This document shows positions 1-7,323 of a stretch of DNA of 64,000 bases, piece by piece. The stretch spans positions 1-64,000 of the forward strand of contig JANXUA010000125.1 of NCBI GenBank assembly GCA_025352085.1, given 5' to 3'. Below the pieces are notes generated by a model. That model was not told the DNA's origin and did not search any database. It saw nothing but the letters and a program-made list of their open reading frames with translations. Within the stretch, counting starts at the first letter, position 1; each line of letters begins with the position of its first letter. The position numbers and the translations under genes are program-made. Origin of the DNA: Caulobacteraceae bacterium. Its GTDB lineage: Bacteria > Pseudomonadota > Alphaproteobacteria > Caulobacterales > Caulobacteraceae.

Positions 1-19
1 GCACGAGATAGGCCTTCAT
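1..19 (-). CDS. possible 5' end of a gene leaving the window
   Basis: On the minus strand an ATG at 19 opens a frame beginning Met-Lys-Ala-Tyr-Leu-Val and runs off the left edge. Six codons cannot identify a family. The weakly purine-rich GGATGGAAC just upstream could serve as a ribosome site. It would be divergent from the J-domain gene at 197. This is only a possibility. Confidence 0.2.
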
Positions 20-196
20 GTTCCATCCACGTCAGTTGGATCTAAGCTGTTTGGTTACCAACTTATCGGCGTGTGCCGTTTGGGCAAGATGTCAGCAAAC
101 ACACCCCCCTGCGCCAACGCGAACGTCTGGTCGCAGGTGATCTGGGCGGACATCCGCTTTCGGGTATAACAGCGGGCGTATGAGCCGATCCCGTCC

Positions 197-688
197 ATGA
201 GCGAACACCACCGGGCCGTCCTGGGCGTGGGGCCGGGCGCCGGCGCCGATGAGATCCGGGCCGCCTATCGCAGCGCGGCCAAGCGGGCGCATCCGGACCG
301 GGGCGGCTCGAGCGAGGCCTTCCAACGCGTGCGGACGGCGGCCGATGTCCTGCTCGCGCAGTTGGAGGCGGGCCACCCTGCCAATGCGGGCCGTCGCCGC
401 GCCGCCGACGACCTCGCGAGCCGCAAAGGCCATTGGTGGGCCGTCAGCGCCGAGCTCCGGGACATCTGGGGCCTGACGGGCGATCCGGCCGTGGCGATCG
501 CGCCGCAGAAGATCGGCCTTACGCCATTCGTCAATGATCTGCGCCTCAACCTGCCCGCCTATGACTGGCTGATCCGCAGCGTGGGGCCGCGCGGGGAAGG
601 CTGGGATTTCCATAGCGCCGGCTCGGTGACCCGGATCTTCTTCCGAAGCGCGGACGACGCCAGCCTGTTCCAGATGCGATTTTTCTGA
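197..688 (+). CDS. small J-domain (DnaJ-like) protein
   Basis: A 163-residue protein whose first ~65 residues form a J-domain, with the Hsp70-stimulating HPD tripeptide at residues 32-34 (context AHPDRGG). J-domains recruit and activate DnaK-type chaperones. The Gly/Phe and zinc-finger regions of true DnaJ are absent, so this is a short type III J-protein with an unrecognised ~95-residue C-terminal part rich in aromatic residues. The partner and substrate are unknown. It stands alone between a divergent gene fragment and the convergent vapBC operon. J-domain call strong, role unknown. Confidence 0.8.
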   Translation: MSEHHRAVLGVGPGAGADEIRAAYRSAAKRAHPDRGGSSEAFQRVRTAADVLLAQLEAGHPANAGRRRAADDLASRKGHWWAVSAELRDIWGLTGDPAVAIAPQKIGLTPFVNDLRLNLPAYDWLIRSVGPRGEGWDFHSAGSVTRIFFRSADDASLFQMRFF

Positions 689-972
689 AGGTTCGCGGCG
701 CCGTGAATAGACGACTGTGCCGTGGGCGTGAGCGAGGTCCCTTTCCCAACGCCCTTTGAAAATTGCTCCGCCTACTCCCGAAATCGTGATGCTGATATTC
801 GCCGCCGGCGGCGTAGGCTTTAGGTCACGGGCGCGCTTGGCTCGACTGTGAGGAGACTTGGATGGAGACGACTCCGCCGGACCATTCACACCCCGGTCAA
901 GCGGGCGGCTGACTTTAAGTTGCTCCGTTTTACCCGGCACAATTTGACCTGCCTGACGCTCGCAAGAGTGCA

Positions 973-990
973 ATGTGACGTACGTCACAT
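973..990. promoter_or_regulatory. perfect CRP/FNR-type palindrome
   Basis: An 18-bp perfect palindrome, ATGTGACGTACGTCACAT, contains the CRP-family consensus TGTGA-N6-TCACA without mismatch. It lies in the 361-bp space between two convergent genes (J-domain gene ending 688, vapC ending 1050), so it has no obvious target. The rest of 689-1017 has no convincing coding frame. A short GC palindrome near 804-815 is the only other structure noticed. Binding is inferred from the consensus only. Confidence 0.55.
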
Positions 991-1017
991 CCAGCCATGC
1001 TCGATAAAAATCTGAAA

Positions 1018-1050
1018 GAAAGGGAAGGCTTCGGCCTTCCCTTTTTTTTT
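1018..1050. terminator. bidirectional Rho-independent terminator
   Basis: A 9-bp perfect stem (AGGGAAGGC / GCCTTCCCT, 1021-1029 and 1034-1042) closes a UUCG tetraloop. On the plus strand it is followed by nine T. On the minus strand it is followed by TTTCTTTC. It begins immediately after the vapC stop codon, so it ends the vapBC transcript. The stronger T-tract faces the plus strand, where the last recognised gene ended 330 nt earlier. Confidence 0.85.
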
Positions 1051-1451
1051 CAGGCCGGGCCTGCGCCGCCGCCTCGAATGAGAACCACTTGGAAGCCGGG
1101 CGCCTGCGCCCATGCCGTGTCGGCGGTCAGGGCGGGAAGGCCGCGCATCCGGGCCAGGCCCAGACAGGCGCGGTCGCCGAGCGACAGACCGATGGCGCGC
1201 GTCTCGGGTCGCAGTTCGCCGGTCATGGCGGCCTGATCGGCGTCGAAGTCGATCAGTTTGACGCCGGTGGCCTCGACGGCGGCGCGCGCCTCAGCGATCG
1301 GCATGCCCCGCTCCGTCAATTTGGCGACAACCTCGGCGAAGTTGACGGTTGACAGCAATGCCTCCGGCAGGGACGCGCGCACGGCTTCGGCGCCAGTCTC
1401 GGCGAACAGGAGCGCCAGGATCGCCGAACTATCCAGGACCGTTTCACTCAC
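1050..1451 (-). CDS. vapC: VapC-type PIN-domain toxin (ribonuclease)
   Basis: A 133-residue single PIN domain. Acidic residues expected to bind Mg2+ are visible: Asp7 in VLDSSA, Glu40 in NFAEV and Asp93 in LGDRACL. VapC toxins cleave tRNA or rRNA when freed from their antitoxin. The start overlaps the end of the upstream antitoxin gene by 8 nt, the usual coupling of such pairs, and a terminator follows at once. Family firm, RNA target unknown. Confidence 0.9.
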   Translation of the reverse strand: MSETVLDSSAILALLFAETGAEAVRASLPEALLSTVNFAEVVAKLTERGMPIAEARAAVEATGVKLIDFDADQAAMTGELRPETRAIGLSLGDRACLGLARMRGLPALTADTAWAQAPGFQVVLIRGGGAGPA

Positions 1452-1716
1452 GGTTGGCGGCCGCTCGGCGGTCGGCGATCAGTTCGTCCACAAGGCCCGA
1501 TCCCGTTGGGACGTATCGGGCGACCATGGCCTGGGCCTGGCGAATGGCCGCATCAAGGGGTTGCAGGACCACCGCGCCATCCACCAGTCGAGCCACGATT
1601 TCTCCGCCGTCACGCAATCCGATGGCGGCGCGCATGTTGGCGGGGATGACGAGGCGCCCGTTCGACGCGATCGTCAGATTAACCTGAGAGATTGCCATGT
1701 TGGTTTTCATGGGCAT
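1444..1716 (-). CDS. vapB: VapB-type antitoxin, AbrB/MazE fold
   Basis: Up to 90 residues. The N-terminal half is a SpoVT/AbrB DNA-binding domain (core LTIASNGRLVIPANMRAAIG) and the C-terminal half is the charged tail expected to mask VapC. Three in-frame Met codons (1716, 1710, 1698) precede the conserved core and none has a clear ribosome site. The first lies inside an AT-rich stretch that could be a -10 box, so a later start is plausible. It is the first gene of the vapBC operon and probably autoregulated through the inverted repeat upstream. Confidence 0.85.
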   Translation of the reverse strand: MPMKTNMAISQVNLTIASNGRLVIPANMRAAIGLRDGGEIVARLVDGAVVLQPLDAAIRQAQAMVARYVPTGSGLVDELIADRRAAANRE

Positions 1717-1729
1717 AATATCAAGATTG

Positions 1730-1753
1730 TGACATATTTCCTGAAAATGTCAA
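1730..1753 (-). promoter_or_regulatory. candidate vapBC operator and -35 element
   Basis: An inverted repeat TGACAT-N11-ATGTCA (1730-1752) sits just upstream of vapB and overlaps a minus-strand TTGACA (1748-1753). AbrB-fold antitoxins commonly repress their own promoter through such palindromes. The exact -10 is unclear. Confidence 0.5.
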
Positions 1754-1776
1754 TTAATCGCCTACCAGGCGTTACG

Positions 1777-2565
1777 TCATACCGCGCGAACGATCATCCA
1801 GACGCCCGCGGCGCCGATCAGGGCGCCTGAAATCCGTGGAATGAGCCGCCCGGTCGGGACGACCTTTTCCAGGAGTATGAGGATGGTCAGGCCGGCGATC
1901 CACAGTACGTTCATCACCCCGCCGACGAACAGCAGCGCCATCAGAGCGAAGCAGCAGCCCAGGCAATAGAGGCCGTGACTCAATCCGAGGCGGACCGCGC
2001 CGGCCGCGTCGCCGCGAAAGCCGCCGTGGGCCATCAGGAACGACAGCGGCGCCTGGCAGGCCTTGAGGCAGGATTGCTTGACCGGCGTCCATTGATACAG
2101 CCCTACGGCGACGAGCAGGGCGCCGCCGAGGATCCCGCCGGACGCCGCCATCGTCGGCGTGAGCAGGGCCATGGAGGTCAGCGCCCATTGAGCGCCGGTC
2201 GCCAGGACGCTGAAGGCGATCCACACCGCGAGATAGCCGGCGAAAAACCAGCCGGTCGCCGCGAACGGCGCCCCGCCTTCGACCGCCTTGCGGCCCACGG
2301 CGGCGTAAAGCAGCACCATCGGCGCCACGGACGGCGTCATCATGCCGACCATCATCACCGACCACATGATCAACATGGTCGCGACCGTGGCGGCCCCCCA
2401 GGGATGAATGGCCGGAGCAAGGGCGTCGGCCATGCCGTCCATGGCCATGCCGTTCATCGGCATGTCCGTCACCCCGACCGCGCCGGCCGGCGTCACCAGC
2501 GCGCCGAGCGAGAGCACATAGGTCCAGGCCAACAGGGTGACGACCGCCAGGGCGGCGACCACCAC
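1777..2565 (-). CDS. DUF2182 integral membrane protein
   Basis: A polytopic membrane protein of the DUF2182 family with its hallmarks: a Met-rich segment (MMVGMMTPSVAPMVLLYA) and a Cys-rich segment (QSCLKACQ, then LGCCFALM), suggesting metal binding in the membrane. The first canonical start is GTG at 2565. The frame stays open upstream and encodes LLKRDRAVV, a stretch I remember as typical of family N-termini, so the true start is probably the CTG at 2619, which overlaps the DUF1326 stop as CTGA. It pairs with the DUF1326 gene, the usual arrangement. Function unknown. Confidence 0.85.
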   Translation of the reverse strand: MVVAALAVVTLLAWTYVLSLGALVTPAGAVGVTDMPMNGMAMDGMADALAPAIHPWGAATVATMLIMWSVMMVGMMTPSVAPMVLLYAAVGRKAVEGGAPFAATGWFFAGYLAVWIAFSVLATGAQWALTSMALLTPTMAASGGILGGALLVAVGLYQWTPVKQSCLKACQAPLSFLMAHGGFRGDAAGAVRLGLSHGLYCLGCCFALMALLFVGGVMNVLWIAGLTILILLEKVVPTGRLIPRISGALIGAAGVWMIVRAV

Positions 2566-2615
2566 CGCGCGGTCCCGCTTCAGCAGGACGTCGAGTGCGC
2601 CGTCGACAATCCGGC

Positions 2616-3251
2616 TCAGTGAATAATGCCGTTCTGGTTCAGATGCAGTTCGGCGAACTGACCATAGGTGTCGCCGAACTCAAGCTGGATCGGCCCGCTC
2701 GTCTTTGACCAGCCGCGGCCCATTTCGGCGCGGGTGTACTCGAACCCGCCATCAAGCACGATGGCCCCGTTGAATTCGGCCCCGGTGACCGCATTGACGA
2801 TCGGCTCGCCGCGCAGGTCGATATAGTCGGCGACCTTCAAGGTTGCGCGGCGCTTCTTCACATCGACCTCGAAGGCGATGTCGCTGAACACCGGGTCGTG
2901 GAACTTGCTCAGCGTGGAGGCGAACACGTTGAACATGGTCGCGCCCGGCGTGGTGTCCTGCCCGCTCAAAATGCGTAGCAGCGCGTCGCGCTGCGCGGCG
3001 TCGGCGCGCCGGTCGACAATCGCCAACGCCTGGCCATCCCCCAGATGGATCGGTCCGGGCCAGGCGTAGACGCCGGCGACGCGAAGGCCGTCGAGCTTAA
3101 CATCGCCGTGGAACCCGGTGTCGATCTGAACGCCGACCACGGCGGTGCAGTTGCCATGGGTCGGCAAGGCGTTGAACTGGCAGGGGCAGCCGTAGGCGCA
3201 ATTGCAATTGGCGAACTCACGGGCGTGAATAGCCCACTCGACATCTGACAT
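2616..3251 (-). CDS. DUF1326 family protein
   Basis: 211 residues from an ATG at 3251 preceded by AAGGAGAA; a GTG one codon earlier is less likely. The N-terminus carries the family's Cys cluster (NCNCAYGCPCQFNA, then HGNC), likely a metal or redox site. The rest is beta-rich with no known catalytic motif. DUF1326 genes usually lie beside DUF2182 genes, as here, which suggests a joint role in metal handling, but no reaction is established. Upstream of 3251 is a 128-bp intergenic region with no strong signal. Confidence 0.85.
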   Translation of the reverse strand: MSDVEWAIHAREFANCNCAYGCPCQFNALPTHGNCTAVVGVQIDTGFHGDVKLDGLRVAGVYAWPGPIHLGDGQALAIVDRRADAAQRDALLRILSGQDTTPGATMFNVFASTLSKFHDPVFSDIAFEVDVKKRRATLKVADYIDLRGEPIVNAVTGAEFNGAIVLDGGFEYTRAEMGRGWSKTSGPIQLEFGDTYGQFAELHLNQNGIIH

Positions 3252-3379
3252 CACCGTTCTCCTTCAAGAAGATCGCGCCCGCGTCCTCCCGAGCGCAAGT
3301 ATCGACCGACGTAATCATGGTCGGCGAATATTGGCAAGCCCGTGGCGGCGGCGTTGCGATTCTGACACAAACGCGAAAC

Positions 3380-3622
3380 TCAGGCGCCGTCCGCCGCGTC
3401 TTCGGGATCATCTCCCGGCCCCGGCTCATAGGCCAACAGATCGCCCGGCTGGCAGGCGAGTTCGCGGCACAGGGCGGCGAGGGTGGAGAACCGAATGGCG
3501 CGGGCCTTGCCGGTCTTGAGGATGGAGAGGTTGGCGACGGTGACGCCGACGCGGTCGGCCAGCTCGGTGAGCGACATGCGGCGGGCCATCAGCAGGCGGT
3601 CAAGGCGGATGCGGATGGCCAT
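3380..3622 (-). CDS. small XRE/Cro-type transcriptional regulator
   Basis: 80 residues, almost entirely one helix-turn-helix of the Cro/C1 type (MSLTELADRVGVTVANLSIL followed by a wing). It resembles the YozG-like regulators typically encoded next to DUF2975 membrane proteins, and begins 2 nt after the stop of such a gene. The acidic C-terminal tail is non-conserved. Likely autoregulates the pair; targets unknown. Confidence 0.85.
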   Translation of the reverse strand: MAIRIRLDRLLMARRMSLTELADRVGVTVANLSILKTGKARAIRFSTLAALCRELACQPGDLLAYEPGPGDDPEDAADGA

Positions 3623-3624
3623 GG

Positions 3625-4167
3625 CTAGATCGTCAGCTCCGCCTCGCCGCGCAGGCGTGCGCCTTCGCGAAACACTTCGGCCAGGACCACGATGGCGAGG
3701 ACGGCGAACCAGGCGGTCAGGCTAACTCCGCCGCCGCTCATCAGCCGCGCCGGGACGTGGCCGCGCGCCGCCAGGTGAATGAGGGCGCCCGCGAAATAGC
3801 GCCATACCTCCAGCGACGCCAGGGCGACGCCGATGACACGCAGGCGCCGGGCGTTGTCCGGGTGAAACGGGTCGCCGCCGATCAGGGTCTGGAAAATCCG
3901 CCGCAGACGCTCGACAATGATGATTGCGCCGGCGACATAGACGCCGCCGCCGAGCACGACCGCCGCCGCCACCGGCGCCACCCACGGACTGGTCAGGCTC
4001 ATGCCGTCGAAGGCGACCCCCGCCAGCAGCGCCGGCCTGACGCTTAAGAGCAGGATCGCCACGATCGCGATGATCGCGCCGCACACGGCGAGCCACAGCA
4101 CGACGTGAATCACATCCAGAACGATCTTGAGCAGGCTCGACACCGAACCGGGTCCCAGGGTGCGCAC
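3625..4167 (-). CDS. DUF2975 family membrane protein
   Basis: 180 residues from a GTG at 4167 with an excellent AAGGAGG ribosome site 5 nt upstream. A longer frame to 4281 exists but would bury that site. About four hydrophobic segments (near residues 20-45, 60-80, 105-130 and 150-170) and the motif GDPFHPDNARRLRVIG place it in DUF2975. These proteins are co-encoded with small XRE regulators and may modulate them. Molecular role unknown. Confidence 0.8.
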   Translation of the reverse strand: MRTLGPGSVSSLLKIVLDVIHVVLWLAVCGAIIAIVAILLLSVRPALLAGVAFDGMSLTSPWVAPVAAAVVLGGGVYVAGAIIIVERLRRIFQTLIGGDPFHPDNARRLRVIGVALASLEVWRYFAGALIHLAARGHVPARLMSGGGVSLTAWFAVLAIVVLAEVFREGARLRGEAELTI

Positions 4168-4215
4168 TCGTCCTCCTTCATCCCGATCGATCGCCGCGAT
4201 GGCGGACCCATACAG

Positions 4216-4252
4216 CGAAAACGCCGCCCGGAGTTTCCTCCGGACGGCGTTC
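4216..4252 (-). terminator. Rho-independent terminator
   Basis: On the minus strand a long GC-rich stem with a GAAA loop (4222-4250) is followed by TTTT. It lies after the 40-residue membrane peptide and before the DUF2975 gene, so it probably separates the two transcripts. Confidence 0.65.
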
Positions 4253-4277
4253 AGGATGCCCTGAGCGGGCGTCAAGT

Positions 4278-4400
4278 TCAACGGATGTACGGCTGAACCA
4301 GCATGCCGATCGCGATGAGCGGCAGACTGCCCAGGACGATCAGGTTGAACAGTCCGGGCGCCACCTTGTCGAAGGCGCGGACGATGTCTTGGTTGGTCAT
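4278..4400 (-). CDS. 40-residue single-pass membrane peptide
   Basis: Starts at an ATG at 4400 preceded by AAAGGGG at usual spacing; the open frame to 4499 is longer but lacks a site. The peptide has an amphipathic N-terminus (MTNQDIVRAFDKVAPG) and one hydrophobic helix (FNLIVLGSLPLIAIGML), ending QPYIR. It has its own upstream region and a downstream terminator, which supports a real gene. No function recognised. Confidence 0.55.
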   Translation of the reverse strand: MTNQDIVRAFDKVAPGLFNLIVLGSLPLIAIGMLVQPYIR

Positions 4401-4533
4401 TGGTAGGACCCCTTTCATTGTGCGTTGCAATACGAAACGCGGCGGAAGCCAGCCCGTCAAAGCGCTTTCCTGCCCGTTTCGTAAGTTATCAGTAATCACT
4501 TAGCGTGCGATCGTCAAGAAAATTATCGTTTAT

Positions 4534-4549
4534 CAATATTAAAATATTG
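4534..4549. promoter_or_regulatory. AT-rich perfect palindrome between divergent genes
   Basis: CAATATTAAAATATTG, a 16-bp perfect palindrome in otherwise GC-rich DNA, sits in the 196-bp region between the small membrane peptide (minus, from 4400) and rdgB (plus, from 4597). A regulator site is plausible; no specific protein is suggested by the sequence. Confidence 0.35.
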
Positions 4550-4596
4550 CAATGCACAAATTTGGCGGCGCCGTGGGAAGGTATTATGGTGGCCTC

Positions 4597-5196
4597 ATGA
4601 GCCTTCGCCTCGATCCCGGAACCCGGCTGGTCGCCGCCACCCACAACGCCGGCAAGGCCCGCGAACTGGCGGCCCTGCTGGATGGCCGGTTTGAGATCGT
4701 CACCGCCGCCGATCTGGGTCTGGCCGAGCCGGACGAACCGGAAACCACTTTCGTCGGCAACGCCGTCGTCAAGGCGCGCGCGGCGGCGGACGCCAGCGGA
4801 CTTGTCGCCGTCGCCGACGATTCGGGCCTGTGCGTCGCGGCTCTGGATGGCGCGCCGGGCGTGCATTCGGCTCGGTGGTCGGGGCCGAACCGCGATTTCG
4901 CCCACGCCATGGCCCTGGTCGAGCAACGCCTGGACGAGGCCGAAAACGACGACCGCGCCGCCTGGTTCGTCTGCGCCCTCGCCGTCGCCTGGCCGCACGG
5001 GCCGGTGGTCGTCGTCGAGGGCTGCGTCGACGGGACCCTGACCTTCCCGGCGCGCGGGACGCTGGGGTTCGGCTATGACCCGATCTTCACGCCGGCCGGC
5101 GGCGATCAGACTTTCGGCGAAATGGCGCCCGGCGCCAAGGACGCCATCAGCCACCGCGCCCGCGCCTTCGCCAAACTTAAAGCCGCCCTGTTTTGA
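4597..5196 (+). CDS. rdgB: RdgB/HAM1 non-canonical purine NTP pyrophosphatase
   Basis: 199 residues. It hydrolyses ITP, dITP and XTP to monophosphates, keeping deaminated purines out of nucleic acids. Family motifs are in order: THNAGKARE near the start, VADDSGL with the catalytic acidic residues, GYDPIF and the C-terminal SHRARA. The start at 4597 gives the usual length; an in-frame ATG at 4552 adds 15 residues with no family match. The hemW start overlaps its stop by 4 nt. Confidence 0.95.
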   Translation: MSLRLDPGTRLVAATHNAGKARELAALLDGRFEIVTAADLGLAEPDEPETTFVGNAVVKARAAADASGLVAVADDSGLCVAALDGAPGVHSARWSGPNRDFAHAMALVEQRLDEAENDDRAAWFVCALAVAWPHGPVVVVEGCVDGTLTFPARGTLGFGYDPIFTPAGGDQTFGEMAPGAKDAISHRARAFAKLKAALF

Positions 5197-6335
5197 CGCA
5201 ACGAGCGGCGCCCGGCTTCGGCGTTTACGTGCACTGGCCCTATTGCGCGCGCATCTGCCCGTATTGCGATTTCAACGTAGTGCGCGACCGCGGGCGGACC
5301 GCCGAGAAGGCGGACCTCGCCCGGGCGATCATCGCCGATCTTACCGCGACGGCGGCGGTCACCGGCCCTCGCGCCCTGACCTCGATCTTCTTCGGCGGGG
5401 GCACGCCGTCCTTGATGGATCCGGCGGCCACGGCGCGCATCATCGACGTCGCCCGCGACCTGTGGGCCCCGGCCGACGATCTGGAGGTCACGCTGGAGGC
5501 CAATCCCACCGACGCCGAGGCGGCCCGGTTCGACGCCTTCGCCGCCGCAGGGGTGAACCGACTGTCGCTCGGGGTGCAGTCGCTGGACGATGCGGCCCTC
5601 GTCGCGCTTGGCCGCAATCATGACGCCCGCGCCGCGCGGGACGCGATCGCGCAGGCGCAGCGGGCGTTCGCCCGGGTCTCGATCGACCTGATCTACGCCC
5701 GGCCGGGGCAGGACCTGGACGGCTGGGCCCAGGAATTGCGCGCGGTCGCGGCGATGGGCGCGGAGCACATCTCCGCCTATCAACTGACCATTGAGGACGG
5801 CACGGCGTTTGATCGCGCGGTGCGGCGCGGGACCCTCACGCCGCTGGCCGCCGACCCGGCCGCCGACGCTTATGACATCACCCAAAAGGTGCTCGAAGAC
5901 GCCGGGTTCGAAGCCTACGAGGTTTCGAACCACGCGCGGAGTGTCGCCGCCCGCTCGCGGCACAACCTCACCTATTGGCGGGGCGGAGACTATGCCGGCG
6001 TCGGTCCCGGCGCGCACGGCCGACTGACGGTGGCCGGCGAGCGCCGCGCCACCCTGACCCCGCGCGGTGTCGCCGACTATCTGGGCGCCATCGGATGCCT
6101 TGGCGAACCGATGTCGCCGCGCGAGGCGGCGATCGAGCGCCTGCTGATGGGTCTTCGCACCGTCGAGGGCGTCGCCTGGTCCGACCTGGCTCCGTTAGGC
6201 ATTCCCGATGCGAAAATCGTCGATCTGGAAGGCTTTGTTGCGCTCGGCGATGGACGCCTGACGGTCACGCGCCGGGGTCGCCCCGTGCTCGATCACCTGG
6301 TCGGCGAACTGGCGACGTGCGGCGCGCGCGTTTGA
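5193..6335 (+). CDS. hemW: HemW, radical-SAM heme chaperone
   Basis: 380 residues, probable TTG start overlapping the rdgB stop as TTGA. The radical-SAM cluster motif CxxxCxxC is Cys18, Cys22 and Cys25 (YCARICPYCDF), followed by FFGGGTPSL and the HemN-like C-terminal domain. HemW proteins resemble oxygen-independent coproporphyrinogen oxidase but lack its extended N-terminus and act in heme delivery; older annotations call them HemN-like. rdgB-hemW adjacency is widespread in proteobacteria. The last 43 nt overlap the 3' end of the convergent marC gene. Confidence 0.93.
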   Translation: MTQRAAPGFGVYVHWPYCARICPYCDFNVVRDRGRTAEKADLARAIIADLTATAAVTGPRALTSIFFGGGTPSLMDPAATARIIDVARDLWAPADDLEVTLEANPTDAEAARFDAFAAAGVNRLSLGVQSLDDAALVALGRNHDARAARDAIAQAQRAFARVSIDLIYARPGQDLDGWAQELRAVAAMGAEHISAYQLTIEDGTAFDRAVRRGTLTPLAADPAADAYDITQKVLEDAGFEAYEVSNHARSVAARSRHNLTYWRGGDYAGVGPGAHGRLTVAGERRATLTPRGVADYLGAIGCLGEPMSPREAAIERLLMGLRTVEGVAWSDLAPLGIPDAKIVDLEGFVALGDGRLTVTRRGRPVLDHLVGELATCGARV

Positions 6336-7015
6336 TAAGGCGAGGCGGTGTCTTTGCGCACCAGGTTGATGGTCGATCCGGCCAGGCCCGCCAGCACGAA
6401 CTGCACCGCCATGGCGCACAGGATCAGGCCCAGCACGCGCACCACGATGACCATGCCGATCTTGCCGAGCACGCGGGAAATCACGCTGGTCATCCAGAAC
6501 GCGGCGATGATCAGCACGCAGTTGGCGGCGATGACGGCCAGACCGATGAACGGCCCGGCCGCGCCGAACTGCCGGCCCTCCTCGGCATAGATCACTGCCG
6601 TGGAGATCGCGCCCGGCCCGATCAGCAGCGGGATGCCGAACGGCACGATCAAGTTCTCGAACCGCTTGCGCGCATAGGCGCGGCTGGAGAGTTCCAGGGC
6701 GGCCTCGTCGGCGCCGGCGAACGAATGCGAGAGATCGCCGCGCGACATGTCCAGCCCCAACAGCAGCAGGAGGATGCCGCCGGCGATGCGGAAGGCCGGC
6801 ATGGAAATGCCGAAGAACTGCAGCAGGCCCAGGCCGGTGATGTAGAAAAAGCCCAGGAAAACAAAGGCGAACAGCGCGATATAGACCGCCGTCAGGCGCC
6901 GCCCGCCCGGTTGCGCGCCCTGGGTCGCGGCGGCGTACAGCGGCACATTGCCGACCGGATCGATCAGGGCGAACAGGGCGACGAAGAAATTAACGGCGAA
7001 GGCGAACGAAGTCAT
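6293..7015 (-). CDS. MarC family integral membrane protein
   Basis: 240 residues, six hydrophobic segments. Family features include ALIDPVGNVPLY in the first helix region, FGIPLLIGPGAIS mid-protein and a repeated three-helix architecture. MarC proteins are inner-membrane proteins of unsettled function; the former link to multiple antibiotic resistance is not supported. The 3' end overlaps hemW by 43 nt tail to tail, so the last ~14 residues are non-conserved sequence antisense to hemW. Confidence 0.88.
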   Translation of the reverse strand: MTSFAFAVNFFVALFALIDPVGNVPLYAAATQGAQPGGRRLTAVYIALFAFVFLGFFYITGLGLLQFFGISMPAFRIAGGILLLLLGLDMSRGDLSHSFAGADEAALELSSRAYARKRFENLIVPFGIPLLIGPGAISTAVIYAEEGRQFGAAGPFIGLAVIAANCVLIIAAFWMTSVISRVLGKIGMVIVVRVLGLILCAMAVQFVLAGLAGSTINLVRKDTASPYQTRAPHVASSPTR

Positions 7016-7039
7016 CGCCTAAGACTTAACGCGTTTGTC

Positions 7040-7240
7040 TCAGAAGTCGACGGCGATGCCCTTGCGCTCCCAGTCGCCGAACCGGGTCGGCTCGGGGCCG
7101 GCGGGACCCCCACGTTCGCGTGTCGCCACCGACAAGGCCGCTTCGACGGCGTGGCGGGCGGCGGCCTCCTCCAGCGCGCGCCTCGCGGCGGGCGACAACG
7201 GCTTATCCGGTACGGCGTTGGGCGGCGGATCGGGCTCCAT
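7040..7240 (-). CDS. DUF1674 protein, SDHAF4-like succinate dehydrogenase assembly factor
   Basis: 66 residues ending in the diagnostic motif GGPAGPEPTRFGDWERKG. The DUF1674 family includes mitochondrial SDHAF4, which binds flavinylated SdhA before complex II assembly. The N-terminus is Pro/Ala-rich and unstructured. It lies 24 nt upstream of marC on the same strand and diverges from rsmB. Family assignment is clear from the motif; the bacterial role is by homology. Confidence 0.85.
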   Translation of the reverse strand: MEPDPPPNAVPDKPLSPAARRALEEAAARHAVEAALSVATRERGGPAGPEPTRFGDWERKGIAVDF

Positions 7241-7323
7241 GGCGGTGATTTAGCCGCTCGCGCCCGCGCCGCCAAGGGTGCGCGCTCTTGCCGAACCAGG
7301 TTTAAGCGGGCAGGGACGCGTCC

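Noticed and set aside
92..988. Long minus-strand frame opposite the J-domain gene
   Set aside because: Low-complexity Arg/Pro/Ala product typical of antisense in GC-rich DNA; the plus strand has a clear J-domain and the minus frame has no domain or ribosome site.
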